Positions 9,751 to 19,056 of a DNA stretch of 64,000 nucleotides are shown piece after piece (within the stretch, counting starts at the first letter, position 1; every line of letters starts with the position of its first letter). The translations under genes were made by a program, and so were the position numbers. This DNA comes from VBDM01 sp963699535. GTDB lineage: Bacteria > Pseudomonadota > Gammaproteobacteria > Burkholderiales > SG8-39. The notes beneath the pieces were generated by a model, which searched no databases, was not told the DNA's origin, and saw only the letters and a list, made by a program, of their open reading frames with translations. The stretch spans positions 133,694 through 197,693 of the forward strand of contig CAVOUJ010000028.1 of the NCBI GenBank assembly GCA_963699535.1. The letters are read 5' to 3'.

Positions 9751-11535
9751 CCGACAAGATATCCGCGAAGAGCAAGCACACGACGTACCCCGCCAAAGAG
9801 CGCTGGGCCTCCGACGTCATCGTCGATCTGCTGCACGCCTACGATCTGCCTCACGCCGCGCTCAACCCGGGCGCGAGCTACCGCGGGCTGCACGACTCGA
9901 TCGTGAACTACGGCGGCGACCGCCCGACGATGATGCTCTGCCAGCACGAGGAGACTGCCGTGCAGGTCGCGCACGGCTACGCCAAGGCGTCCGGGCGCCC
10001 CATGGTCGCGATCCTGCACAACCTCGTCGGTCTGCTGCACGCCAACATGGCGATCTACTACGCCTACATCGATCGCGCGCCGATCTTCATCATCGGCGCG
10101 ACCGGGCCCATGGACGAGACCAAGCGCCGGCCGCGCATCGACTGGATCCACACCGCACAGGGCCAGGGCGAGGCCGTGCGGGCCTATACCAAGTGGGACT
10201 ACCAGCCGCACACCATCGACGGCGTGCCCGATGCGTTCGCGCGCGCCTACGCGGTGATGATGACCGAGCCGCAGGGGCCCGATCTACATGTGCTACGACG
10301 CCTGGCTGCAGGAACAGAAACTCGACCACGACGTACCCGCTTCCGTCCGCCGCACGCGGCGAAGGTGCCGAGCAGGCTCGCGCCGGAGCCCAGGGCGCTG
10401 GAGCGCGCCGCGGATCTGATCGCTGCCGCCAGGAAGCCCGTGATCATCGCGGAGTTCGTCGGCCGGGAGCCCGAGGGCTTCCATGCGCTGGTCGATCTTT
10501 CCGAAACAGCGGGCATTGCCTGTATACGATGTCGACAGCCGGCTCAACTTTCCGACACGGCACCCGCTCAACATGAGCATGGAAAAGGAGGTGTTCCGCG
10601 ACGCCGACCTGGTGCTTTGCCTCGACACGCGCGACTGGGAGCGGCCGACCACCGAGCTTGCGAGCGCGACGCGCGAGATCAAGTCGATCGTGCCGTCCGG
10701 GGCGAAGTGGATCGACATCGGCTTCGGCGACCTGGAGCTCTCCAGCTGGGCGCTCGACTATCAGCGCCTGCATCACGCCGACCTGCGCATACTCGCCGAC
10801 ACCTCGATCGCGATCCCGATGCTCGCCGAGCTGCTCAGAGCTCGAGCGCAGGGCGACAAGAAGTACGCGGCGCAAATCAAGGAGCGCTCCGAACAGACGG
10901 CGAGGCGAAGCAGAGAGAAGCGCGAGCGTTGGGCGAAGGAGGCCCGCGAGCACTGGGATGCGAGCCCGATCGCGCTGGCGAGGCTCGCCTCCGAAGTCTG
11001 GGAAGCGATCAGGGGCGAGGACTGGGTGCTCACCGCCGGCACGCTCGACGAATGGGCGCGCATGCTCTGGGACTTCGACAAACCCTACCGCCATCCCGGG
11101 CAAATCGCTCGGCACAGCGACGCAGTTCGGCATCTCGCTCGGCGTGGCGCTCGCGCACCGCGGCACGGGAGCGCCTGGTCGTGGACCTGCAGCCCGATGG
11201 CGATCTGATGTTCGACGCGGGGGCGATGTGGGTCGCGGCCAAGCACCGCATCCCGTTGCTCGTGGTCATGTACAACAACCGCGCCTACTACAACGACTGG
11301 GAGCACCAGATCCGCATGGCGAAGCTGCGCGGGACCCCCGTCGAGCGCGCGCACATCGGCATGGACATGGACGGACCGGCGCCGGATTTTGCGAACATGG
11401 CGCGGTCGATGGGCTGGTACGCCGAAGGCCCGATCGAGGATGCGCGCGAGATCGTCACCGGCGCTCAAGCGCGCGATCGCGAAGGTCAAGGCCGGCCAGC
11501 CCGCGCTGCTCGACACGATCACGCAAAAGCGCTGA
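9747..11535 (+). CDS. Thiamine-diphosphate-dependent enzyme, acetolactate synthase/benzoylformate decarboxylase type (several +1 shifts)
   Basis: Reconstructed length is about 593 residues. The N-terminal ThDP pyrimidine-binding domain has the probable catalytic glutamate in CQHEETAVQVAHGYAKASG. The C-terminal pyrophosphate-binding domain has a GDG-like motif, DGDLMFDAGAMW, ending at YNN. Frame changes occur near 10281, twice around 10333-10350, and near 10518, 11098, 11170 and 11460. The pair near 10340 could instead be one deletion. It overlaps the ATPase gene by four bases and precedes an NAD(P) oxidoreductase, suggesting that the imported compound is decarboxylated or ligated and then reduced. 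The true substrate is not evident. Confidence 0.8.
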
Positions 11536-11550
11536 AGGGCAGGGAAGACC

Positions 11551-12382
11551 ATGAGCAAACCGGTGCGCGAACTGAAAACCATAGGCGTCGTCGGCGCGGG
11601 CCGCATGGGCACGCCCATCATCGGGCACCTCGTTCGCAAGGGATTTCCGACGCGCGTCTGCGACATCAATCCGGCGCGAGCGGACGCAGTGAAGGAGCGC
11701 GGCGCGCAATGGGCTGCGGGACCCGACTCCCTCGCGACCGGGTGCGACGCGATTCTCATCTGCGTGGGTTTCGACCGGGAAGTGCAGGACCTCGTCGCCG
11801 AACGCGGACCCCTGCGGCGCGCGAGGCCGGGCACCGTGATCGCGATACTTTCCACGATCCTCCCGAAGACCGTCCAGAGCCTCGCCCGCGAATGCGAAGG
11901 CTCCGGGCTCCACGTCGTCGACTCCACGGTGTGCCGCGGCGGCGAGGCCGCCGACCAGGGCACGCTGCTTTCCTTCGTCGGCGGCGACGCGGAGGTCGTC
12001 CAGCGCCTCGAGCCGGTGCTGCGCGCCTATTCATCGGATGTCGTGCACACCGGAGGCGTGGGCACGGCGCAGGTCGCGAAGGCGGTCAACAACCTCATCC
12101 TTTGGGCGTGCCTCGTCGCCGACCACGAGGGACTCGCCCTCGCGCAGGCACTACGGCGCGGACATCGAGACTCTGCGCCGCGCGCTCCTCATCTCGAGCT
12201 GCGCCAACGGGCCGCTCGAGAAATGGGGCAGCCAGACCATGGCCTGGGCTGAGGACGACATGGCGATCGTCGCTGAAATGGCGGCAGAGGCGGGTATTGC
12301 ACTGCCGCAAGCGGGCGTGAACCGCGAGATCTGCAGGGCGCTCAAGCCACGGCGATACAAGCTGGATTCATACGGGCGTTGA
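11551..12382 (+). CDS. NAD(P)-dependent oxidoreductase, beta-hydroxyacid dehydrogenase family (one +1 shift)
   Basis: About 276 residues once an extra base near 12148 is removed. The Rossmann motif GVVGAGRMGTP is at residues 11-21, the substrate loop is DSTVCRGGEAADQGTL, and the helix with the catalytic lysine is GTAQVAKAVNNLI. The C-terminal half continues in the shifted frame (HYGADIETLRRALL). It sits 15 bases after the ThDP enzyme and probably ends this operon. It is a distant paralog of the gene at 1289-2197 and may be involved in semialdehyde or hydroxyacid metabolism. Confidence 0.82.
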
Positions 12383-12404
12383 CCGCCCGTATCGCGGTCG
12401 GCGC

Positions 12405-12434
12405 TTGACACTAGGGGGCGGGACTTGCTAGCGT
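12405..12434 (+). promoter_or_regulatory. Candidate promoter for the porin gene
   Basis: TTGACA at 12405-12410 is followed after 18 bases by TAGCGT at 12429-12434. The -35 is consensus and the -10 weak. The sequence resembles the promoter at 6742. A 5' leader of about 115 bases precedes the porin start, and the 176-base gap holds no gene. Confidence 0.5.
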
Positions 12435-12558
12435 CCGCGAAGTGCGATTTTAAGGAGAATTTCAGTTCCACATAGAGAAACGAAATCAGTCGCTTGAAGG
12501 AAAGCGCCTGCCGGTCCAGATCGGATTCATCGATGTACCAGAGGAGAGGAGAATCCAG

Positions 12559-13782
12559 ATGCGTCGAAAGAAAATACTCGCGGTTGCGGTGGCAGGTGCG
12601 CTCGGCGGTTTGGCCGGCGCTGCGTTTGCGGGGGAGGGCGAAGGGGCAAGGTTCACCATCTACGGGAAGTTATATCCAGAGGTGACCGCGACCGACTTCA
12701 GCGGTGTCACAGCTGCCGGAACCACGGTGAGCACTCTGAGTGGAGCTCCAACGGGGGTGCCAAACAGCGGACGTTCGTCTCTCGACGCTTCCAACTCACG
12801 CCTCGGCTTCCGGGGCAACGAAGGCCTCGGCGGCGGCATGAGCGCCATATGGCAGATCGAGACGAGAATTCGCCTCGACTCCGGCACCAGCGGCCTCTGG
12901 GCAACCCGCGATTCTTTCGTCGGTCTTGCAGGCGGATTCGGCAGCGTCAAGCTCGGCTTCATGGACACGTCGTACAAGCAGGTCGGCGACCAGTTGAGCT
13001 TCCTCGGGGTCAGCAGCGGCAACTTCGTTTCGAACAGCAACATCCTCTCCAGGCTGGGATTTGGAACCGGCGCCACGGGCTTTGATTTTCACCTGCGCCA
13101 GCCCAATTCGCTCATGTACGAGTCTCCCCAGATGGGCGGCGTGCAGATTCTCGGCACGTATTCCCCGGATGAATTCAGGGACAACCCTGGCATCACCAAG
13201 AATGCCCAACTAGTTTCCGCGGGAGTGAAGTACGAGAGAGGCCCTGTGTATGCGGCGCTGGGCTACGAGGAGCACAAGGACTATTTCGGCGGGTCGAACA
13301 ACGTACCGGCTGCGATCGCGAGCCCGACAACCGGTCTCACCGGAGTTCACTCCAAGGACACGGCAATGCGCGCCACGGTCATGTTGAAATTCGGCGACAC
13401 GACGGTTTCCGTGGACATCGCGCAGATGGAGTGGAAGGAAACGGGCGGCGCCAACGGGAGGTTCGAGAACTACAAGAACACGCGTACGGCCCTGGGCCTC
13501 GAGCAAAAGTTCGGCAATATCACCGGCGCGTTGTCCTACGTGGATTCGCCCGAGGGAAGCTGCTCGCTTGTCGGTGGAGTCACGTGCACCACCACCGGCC
13601 TTGGTGCGAAACAGTTCAATGCAGGCGTGGCCTATTCCTTCTCGAAGCGCACCTCGGCCTTCTTCCTCTATTCAAAGCTGGACAACGGGGTATCGTCGAA
13701 CTACAACAACACGGCGAACGCAACGCCGGGAGTGGGAGAGGACGTTACCCAGATCGCCGCCGGCGTCAGCCACAGTTTCTGA
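12559..13782 (+). CDS. Outer-membrane general porin, betaproteobacterial (OmpC/Porin_4) type
   Basis: 407 residues. A signal peptide at 1-24 ends at AFA. The mature protein begins with the strand FTIYGKLYPEVTATDF, and SSRLGFRGNE-like and FVGLAGGFGSVKLGF segments match the alternating beta strands and constriction-loop region of Gram-negative trimeric porins. The last residue is phenylalanine, the usual signal for Bam-mediated insertion. It likely allows passive uptake of small anions or solutes that feed the nearby periplasmic binding proteins. It is bounded by its own promoter and terminator. Confidence 0.9.
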   Translation: MRRKKILAVAVAGALGGLAGAAFAGEGEGARFTIYGKLYPEVTATDFSGVTAAGTTVSTLSGAPTGVPNSGRSSLDASNSRLGFRGNEGLGGGMSAIWQIETRIRLDSGTSGLWATRDSFVGLAGGFGSVKLGFMDTSYKQVGDQLSFLGVSSGNFVSNSNILSRLGFGTGATGFDFHLRQPNSLMYESPQMGGVQILGTYSPDEFRDNPGITKNAQLVSAGVKYERGPVYAALGYEEHKDYFGGSNNVPAAIASPTTGLTGVHSKDTAMRATVMLKFGDTTVSVDIAQMEWKETGGANGRFENYKNTRTALGLEQKFGNITGALSYVDSPEGSCSLVGGVTCTTTGLGAKQFNAGVAYSFSKRTSAFFLYSKLDNGVSSNYNNTANATPGVGEDVTQIAAGVSHSF

Positions 13783-13800
13783 CGGCGCGGTCACCCAAAC

Positions 13801-13848
13801 CCGACCCCGCCCCGTGCCACAAAGCGCGCGGCGGGGTCGGTTGTTCTT
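13801..13848 (+). terminator. Rho-independent terminator after the porin gene
   Basis: CCGACCCCGCC at 13801-13811 pairs perfectly with GGCGGGGTCGG at 13830-13840 and is followed by TTGTTCTT. It lies 19 bases after the porin stop codon. Confidence 0.8.
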
Positions 13849-13901
13849 GGGCATAGGGCCCGCTACGGTTTCAAGATGCAGCGATTCTTCGTGAAGGCAA
13901 A

Positions 13902-14987
13902 ATGACCGCGAGCCGATTCCCCGGATCCAGGCTGATGCTCGGCGCCGCCGCGCTCGCGGGCGTTCTCCTCCTCCCAGGGACGGTGCTGGGGCAAGCTAAG
14001 CCCATTCCGGAGATCTACAAGTACAAGGGGGCGGACCGCGACAAGCGCGTCCTCGAGGGCGCGCGCAAGGAGGGCCGCGCAGTCGTCTACACCTCGCTCA
14101 ACCTCAAGGACTCGGTGCCGATCGTCGAGGTCTTCCAGAAGAAATACGGCGTCAAGGTCGAGCTGTGGCGCTCGAGCAGCGAGAGGGTGCTGCAGCGCGC
14201 GCTCGCCGAGGCGCGCGCCGGGCGCTTCTCGGTCGACGCCTTCGAGCTGAACGGGCCGGAGCTCGAGGCCCTGTACCGCGAGGGCCTGCTCGAGGAGTTC
14301 TACAGCCCGCAGTTCGCAAACCTACCGCCGTCGGCTTTCCCCAAGCACCGGCACTACGCGGCCGACCGGTTCAACTTCTTCACCATCGCCTACAACACCA
14401 ATCTGGTGAAGCCCGACGAGGTGCCCAATTCCTACGAGGATCTGGCCCATCCCCGCTGGGTCGGCAGGATCGGGATCGAGGCGAGCGATACGGACTGGTT
14501 CGGCTCGATCGTCAAGATGATGGGCGAGGAAAAGGGGCTCGCGCTCTTCCGCAAGATCGCACAGATGAAGCCGCAGATCCGCACCGGCCACACCCTCATC
14601 GCCGAGCTGGTCGCCGCCGGAGAAATCCCGCTCGCCGCGACCATCTACAACCACAACGCCGAGCGGCTCCTGGTCAACGGCGCGCCGATCAAGTGGAAGG
14701 CGCTCAAGCCGACTTTCGGCCGCCCGAACGCGGTTGCGGTGGCGAAGCACGCCCAGCGCCCGCACGCGGCGCTGCTCTTCGCCGACTTCATGCTTTCGCT
14801 CGAGGGCCAGACGCTCATCAAGCAGCGCAACCGCGTCCCCGCGAGTCCCAAGGTAGACTCAAACCTCAACGATTTTCCCTACGAGATGATCGATCCCGTC
14901 GTGGTCCTGGATGAAGCCGAAAAGTGGGAGAAGCTGTGGTCGGAGCTCTTCCTCAAGGGCCAGAAGGTCAAGAAGGAGGCGGAATGA
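13902..14987 (+). CDS. Fbp-type extracellular solute-binding protein, copy 1
   Basis: 361 residues. The signal peptide is at 1-30, ending near VLGQA. The mature protein is a type-2 periplasmic binding protein of the iron/thiamin class: VYTSLN near residue 64, FQKKYGVKVELWR near 79, and RIGIEASDTDWF in the middle. It is the first of three tandem paralogs sharing K-Y-G-V-K-V, a W-R pair and a V-L-Q-R motif. It overlaps the next gene by four bases (ATGA). The nearest matching membrane parts are the permease and ATPase at 6.9-9.8 kb. The ligand may be a metal chelate or an organic anion. Confidence 0.85.
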   Translation: MTASRFPGSRLMLGAAALAGVLLLPGTVLGQAKPIPEIYKYKGADRDKRVLEGARKEGRAVVYTSLNLKDSVPIVEVFQKKYGVKVELWRSSSERVLQRALAEARAGRFSVDAFELNGPELEALYREGLLEEFYSPQFANLPPSAFPKHRHYAADRFNFFTIAYNTNLVKPDEVPNSYEDLAHPRWVGRIGIEASDTDWFGSIVKMMGEEKGLALFRKIAQMKPQIRTGHTLIAELVAAGEIPLAATIYNHNAERLLVNGAPIKWKALKPTFGRPNAVAVAKHAQRPHAALLFADFMLSLEGQTLIKQRNRVPASPKVDSNLNDFPYEMIDPVVVLDEAEKWEKLWSELFLKGQKVKKEAE

Positions 14988-16076
14988 GCCTTGCGCCGCG
15001 GAAAGTCGCCGGCCTGATGAACTCGCGCAAGTCCAGCCTTGTCGCGGGCCTGCTCTTTGCAGCGCTTTCGGGCGCCGCGCCGGGGCAAGACAGACCGAAC
15101 GCCACTTCGGCGGACGTGGGCCTCTACGTGGGCGCCGACCGCATTCAAAGGCTGGTCGAAGGCGCGAAGAAGGAAAAGGAGCTCAACGTCTATACCTCGG
15201 CGCAATCCGACGACATGGGGGCGCTCGCTGCCGCCTTCGAGAAAAAGTACGGCGTCAAGGTGAAGATCTGGCGCGCGAGCTCCGAGAAAGTGCTGCAGCG
15301 CGCGGTCGCCGAAGCGCGGGCCAACCGCAACACCGTGGACCTCGTCGAGACGAACGGCCCCGAGCTCGAGTCACTGCACCGCGAAAATATCCTGCAGAGA
15401 ATCCAGTCGCCGCATCACGCCGATCTCATCGCTCCGGCGCTGCGCCCACACGGCGAGTGGGTCGGCACGCGGCTGAACGTGTTCGTGCACGCCTACAACA
15501 CCAAGGCGGTGAAAAAGGAGGAGCTGCCCAGGAGCTGGGAGGACCTGCTCGACCCCCGGTGGAAGGGCAGGCTCGGAATCGAGGCGGAAGATTCCGACTG
15601 GCTCGCCGGCCTGTTCGGCGAACTGGGCGAGGCGAAAGGCACCAAGCTCTTCAAGGAAATCGTCGCGAAGAACGGCATCTCGGTGCGCAAGGGACACACC
15701 CTGCTCACCCAGCTCGTTGTGTCGGGCGAAGTGCCGTTCGCCCTGACCGTATACAACTACAAGGCCGAGCAGTTCAAGCGCCAGGGGGCGCCGATCGACT
15801 GGTTTTCCATCGGCAACGGCGATCGCAAGGCCGAACGGCGCAGGCGTGGCCCGCCGGGCGCCGCACCCGCACGCCGCGGTGCTCTTCTACGACTTCGAGA
15901 TCAGCGAGGAAGGCCAGAAGATCCTCGCGGGCCGCGACTTCGTGCCCACCAACAAGAAGGTCGACACACCGCTAAACAAGCTTCCGCTCAAGTTCGTCGA
16001 TGCGCGCGTCACCCTCGACGAGTACGACAAGTGGGTCAAGCTCTACGAGGAGATCTTCGGCATCAAGGCACGATAG
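14984..16076 (+). CDS. Fbp-type extracellular solute-binding protein, copy 2 (one +1 shift)
   Basis: About 363 residues after removing an extra base near 15818. The ATG at 14984 has an excellent AGGAGG site and overlaps the upstream stop. An internal ATG 33 bases downstream is also possible. The signal peptide is followed by NVYTSAQSDDMG, FEKKYGVKVKIWR, LGIEAEDSDW and GHTLLTQLV, all aligned with copies 1 and 3. The C-terminal part resumes as VARRAPHPHAAVLFYDFE, closely matching copy 3. That match supports the view that the frame break is an error and not decay. Confidence 0.82.
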
Positions 16077-16097
16077 GGAAACGAACGGAGAAGCACA

Positions 16098-16652
16098 ATG
16101 GGCAGGGAATCGCACTACAGCAGCAAGAAGGACAGGGTCTTCGTGCGGGGCATCCAGGGGCAGTACAGCCTCAAGGACGAGCTCGCGCGGCTGCGCGGCC
16201 TGCCGCGCGTGATCAAGGGCAAGGACCTCCTCTTCAACGACGGGCCGCAGTCCTTCAGCAAGCATTTCATCGAGCCGGTGGACGGCCTCGCGCAGACGCT
16301 GCACGTACACCTGGAGGAATACGGCCCGGGCGGAAGGACGCAGAAGCACGGCCACGTGAACGAGGCGGCCTTCTACATCCTCGACGGCAAGGGCTACGAA
16401 ATCCACGACGGCGTGCGCCACGACTGGTCGGCCGGGGACGTGGCGGTCGTGCACATGAACTGCGTGCACCAGCACTTCAACGCCGACCCGGTCAAGCCGG
16501 CACGGGCGCTCGTCTTGAAACCCAAGCCGATGGTCCTCTTCATGAACCTGATGTTCCAGCAGACGGTCATCCCGAGACCCAAGGAGCCCACTCCCGAAGG
16601 CGCCGGGTTCGTCCCGAGGCATTTCGAGCAGAACCACAATCACTCCGAGTGA
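16098..16652 (+). CDS. Cupin-domain protein
   Basis: 184 residues, cytoplasmic (no signal). A conserved single cupin barrel covers about residues 65-140. Metal-ligand-like residues are in GGRTQKHGHVNEAAFYILDG and in the second motif, VHMNCVHQHF. It lies between binding-protein copies 2 and 3 in the same orientation with short gaps, so it is probably co-transcribed and may be an oxygenase, isomerase or ligand sensor for the imported compound. The specific activity cannot be assigned. Confidence 0.78.
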   Translation: MGRESHYSSKKDRVFVRGIQGQYSLKDELARLRGLPRVIKGKDLLFNDGPQSFSKHFIEPVDGLAQTLHVHLEEYGPGGRTQKHGHVNEAAFYILDGKGYEIHDGVRHDWSAGDVAVVHMNCVHQHFNADPVKPARALVLKPKPMVLFMNLMFQQTVIPRPKEPTPEGAGFVPRHFEQNHNHSE

Positions 16653-16722
16653 CCCCGCCGATCAACAACGCAGTCGTGCGGCGCGTCGTGCCTGCAGGAC
16701 ATGCGCGACTGGGAGAGAACCT

Positions 16723-17751
16723 ATGGACCTGAGACCGATCGCTGCCTTGACCCTCGGGCTTCTCGCCTGCGGCGCCGGCGCGCAGACGCTCTTCGATTAC
16801 GGCGGTCCGGACCGCATGGAGAGGATCGTCTCGGCCGCGAAGAAGGAAGGCTCGCTCACGCTGTATACGACCTTCGCGGAGAAGGACCAGCCCGCGCTCG
16901 TCAAGCCTTTCGAGGCGAAGTACGGCGTCAAGGTCGTCATCTGGCGGGCCGGGACGGACAAGGTGCTGCAGCGCACGCTCGCCGAGGCGGCGGCGAAGAA
17001 GTACAACGTGGACGTGATCCATTTCGGCTCGCCCGAGATGGAAGCCCTTTCGCGCGAGAAGATCCTGCAGGCGGTGAGCTCGCCGCTCCACCGGGACCTG
17101 CAGCCGGGCTCCGTGCCGGCGCACCGCGAATGGGCCGCGACGCTGCTGTCGGTTTGGGTTCAGGTCTACAACACCAACCTCATCAAGAAATCGGATCTCC
17201 CAAAGACGTACAGGGATCTGCTGGATCCCAAGTGGAAAGGCAAGCTCGGCATCGAGGCGAAGAACCAGGACTGGTTCGCCTCCGTCGTCGATGTGATGGG
17301 CGGCGGTGAGAAGGGACTCGATTTCTTCCGTGACCTCGTCGCCAGGAACGGCCTCTCCGCGCGCACCGGGCATACCCTGCTCAACAACATGGTGATCGCT
17401 GGCGAGGTCCCGCTCGCGCTGACCGTATACAACTATATGCCCGAGCAGGCGAAGAAGAAGGGGGCGCCTATCGACTGGTTCGCGCTCGAGCCCGCTGTGG
17501 CGCGCTCCAACGCCGTCGGCGTCGCGAGGCGGGCCCCGCATCCGAACGCCGGGCTCCTCTTCTACGAATACATGCTGGGCGAGGGGCAGCAGGCTCTGGT
17601 GCAGATGGACTACGTGCCTTCCAACGTCAAGATGCCCTCGCCGCTCAAGAACGTGAGAATCCTTCAGACCGATCCTATCCGTACGCTCGACGAAACCGAG
17701 AAATGGACGAAGATTTTCGAAGACGTCGTGCTGAAGCGCGCCGGAAGCTGA
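16723..17751 (+). CDS. Fbp-type extracellular solute-binding protein, copy 3
   Basis: 342 residues with a signal peptide at 1-20 (GAGAQTLF). It has the same family landmarks as copies 1 and 2: LTLYTTFAEKDQ, FEAKYGVKVVIWR, LGIEAKNQDWF and GHTLLNNMV. It is uninterrupted and serves as the internal reference for repairing copy 2. It is followed after 36 bases by an MFS gene. Three diverged binding proteins for one permease set could widen the ligand range. Confidence 0.85.
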   Translation: MDLRPIAALTLGLLACGAGAQTLFDYGGPDRMERIVSAAKKEGSLTLYTTFAEKDQPALVKPFEAKYGVKVVIWRAGTDKVLQRTLAEAAAKKYNVDVIHFGSPEMEALSREKILQAVSSPLHRDLQPGSVPAHREWAATLLSVWVQVYNTNLIKKSDLPKTYRDLLDPKWKGKLGIEAKNQDWFASVVDVMGGGEKGLDFFRDLVARNGLSARTGHTLLNNMVIAGEVPLALTVYNYMPEQAKKKGAPIDWFALEPAVARSNAVGVARRAPHPNAGLLFYEYMLGEGQQALVQMDYVPSNVKMPSPLKNVRILQTDPIRTLDETEKWTKIFEDVVLKRAGS

Positions 17752-17787
17752 TCCGGCGCTCATGGCAATGCGGATCGGGAAATCCGA

Positions 17788-19023
17788 ATGAGCGTCGCAG
17801 CCGCCGCCTCCGTGGCGCCTCGCGGTTCATTCCGCGAGATGTGGCTGATCACGCTCGGCCACTCGCTCACGCATTGGTATCCGGCGACCTTCTACCTGCT
17901 CATGCCGATCATCGGCAAGGAACTGGGGCTCAGCTTCAGCCAGATCGGTCTCGTCATGACCTGCCAGTACATCGCCGGCGCCGTGGCGAACGTTCCGGGA
18001 GGCGTGCTGGTCGACACCGTCGGCCGCAAGGGCGTGCTCATGGCGGTGTCGTTGTTCTGGGTGGGCTTCCCGTACCTGCTCATGGGGTTTACGCACAGCT
18101 ATCTGATGCTGCTCGGTTGCGTCGCGCTGGTGGGCTTCGGCAACAGCCTCTGGCATCCGACCGCGATCCCGACTCTCGCGCGCCGTTTCCCCGAGCGCAA
18201 GGGCCTCGTGCTTTCACTGCACAGCATGGGCGGCAACGTGGGCGATGCGATCGCGCCGGTTGTCATCGGCTCGCTGCTCGCCGTGCTCTCATGGCGCGAG
18301 GTGATCGTCCTCAACGTCGCGCCGGGCATCGTGATCGCGCTCCTCATCTTTGTTTTCCTGGGCACGCTGCGATTGGGTGGAAGCAAGCGCGCCGCGTCCG
18401 GCGAGGCGCAAGGGAGCGCCCAGTCGCTGGCCGACTATTTCCGCGGCCTGGCCGAACTGTTCCGCAGCCGCGGGCTCGTTCTGCTTTCCGCGAGCTCCGC
18501 GTTTCGCTCGATGACGCAGAACGCGCTGCTCACTTTCCTTCCGGTTTTTCTGGCTTACGAGCTCGGCTACCCGCCCTTCTGGGTGGGCGTATGCATGTTT
18601 GCGCTGCAGACCGCGGGATTCGCCGCTGCGCCCATCGCAGGGCACCTCTCTGACCGCATGGGCCGCAGGTCGATCATGATGACCAGCATGGCGATGACCG
18701 CCGTGGTGCTCGTCTTCATGGCACTCGCGGGCAAGTCGCTCGCGTTTGTCGCGTTCATCGCGGTGCTGGGCTTCTTTCTCTATGCGATCCGGCCGGTGAT
18801 GCAGGCCTGGATTCTGGAGACGACCCCCAAGAACATGGGCGGCACGAGCATCGGGGTCCTCTTCGGCGCGCAGGCGCTCGGCTCCTCGGTAGGGCCGCTG
18901 CTCGGCGGGGTGGTCGGAGACGCCTACGGCCTCGCCGCAACGTTCCACTTCCTCGCCGCGACGATCGTCCTGGCGAATCTGTTCATTCTCTTCATGCCGA
19001 AGACGGAAGCAGCGAGGCCCTGA
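17788..19023 (+). CDS. MFS transporter, 12 membrane segments
   Basis: 411 residues with about twelve hydrophobic helices. The first cytoplasmic loop has the MFS signature GGVLVDTVGRKGVL, repeated in the second half as GHLSDRMGRRSIM. The opening GHSLTHWYPATFYLLMP is reminiscent of Fsr-like (fosmidomycin resistance) efflux carriers, but this family also includes metabolite carriers. It is in line with the binding-protein cluster, and its end converges on the next gene 33 bases away. Confidence 0.85.
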   Translation: MSVAAAASVAPRGSFREMWLITLGHSLTHWYPATFYLLMPIIGKELGLSFSQIGLVMTCQYIAGAVANVPGGVLVDTVGRKGVLMAVSLFWVGFPYLLMGFTHSYLMLLGCVALVGFGNSLWHPTAIPTLARRFPERKGLVLSLHSMGGNVGDAIAPVVIGSLLAVLSWREVIVLNVAPGIVIALLIFVFLGTLRLGGSKRAASGEAQGSAQSLADYFRGLAELFRSRGLVLLSASSAFRSMTQNALLTFLPVFLAYELGYPPFWVGVCMFALQTAGFAAAPIAGHLSDRMGRRSIMMTSMAMTAVVLVFMALAGKSLAFVAFIAVLGFFLYAIRPVMQAWILETTPKNMGGTSIGVLFGAQALGSSVGPLLGGVVGDAYGLAATFHFLAATIVLANLFILFMPKTEAARP

Positions 19024-19056
19024 AGCCGAGCGTCCATCGCGGAGGCCGCGTGCGCA

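Noticed and set aside
8640..12320. A 1,226-codon open frame running through the ATPase, ThDP-enzyme and oxidoreductase genes
   Set aside because: It is produced by +1 shifts that let one frame pass from gene to gene. Domain continuity and the ATGA overlap at 9747-9750 show three separate proteins.
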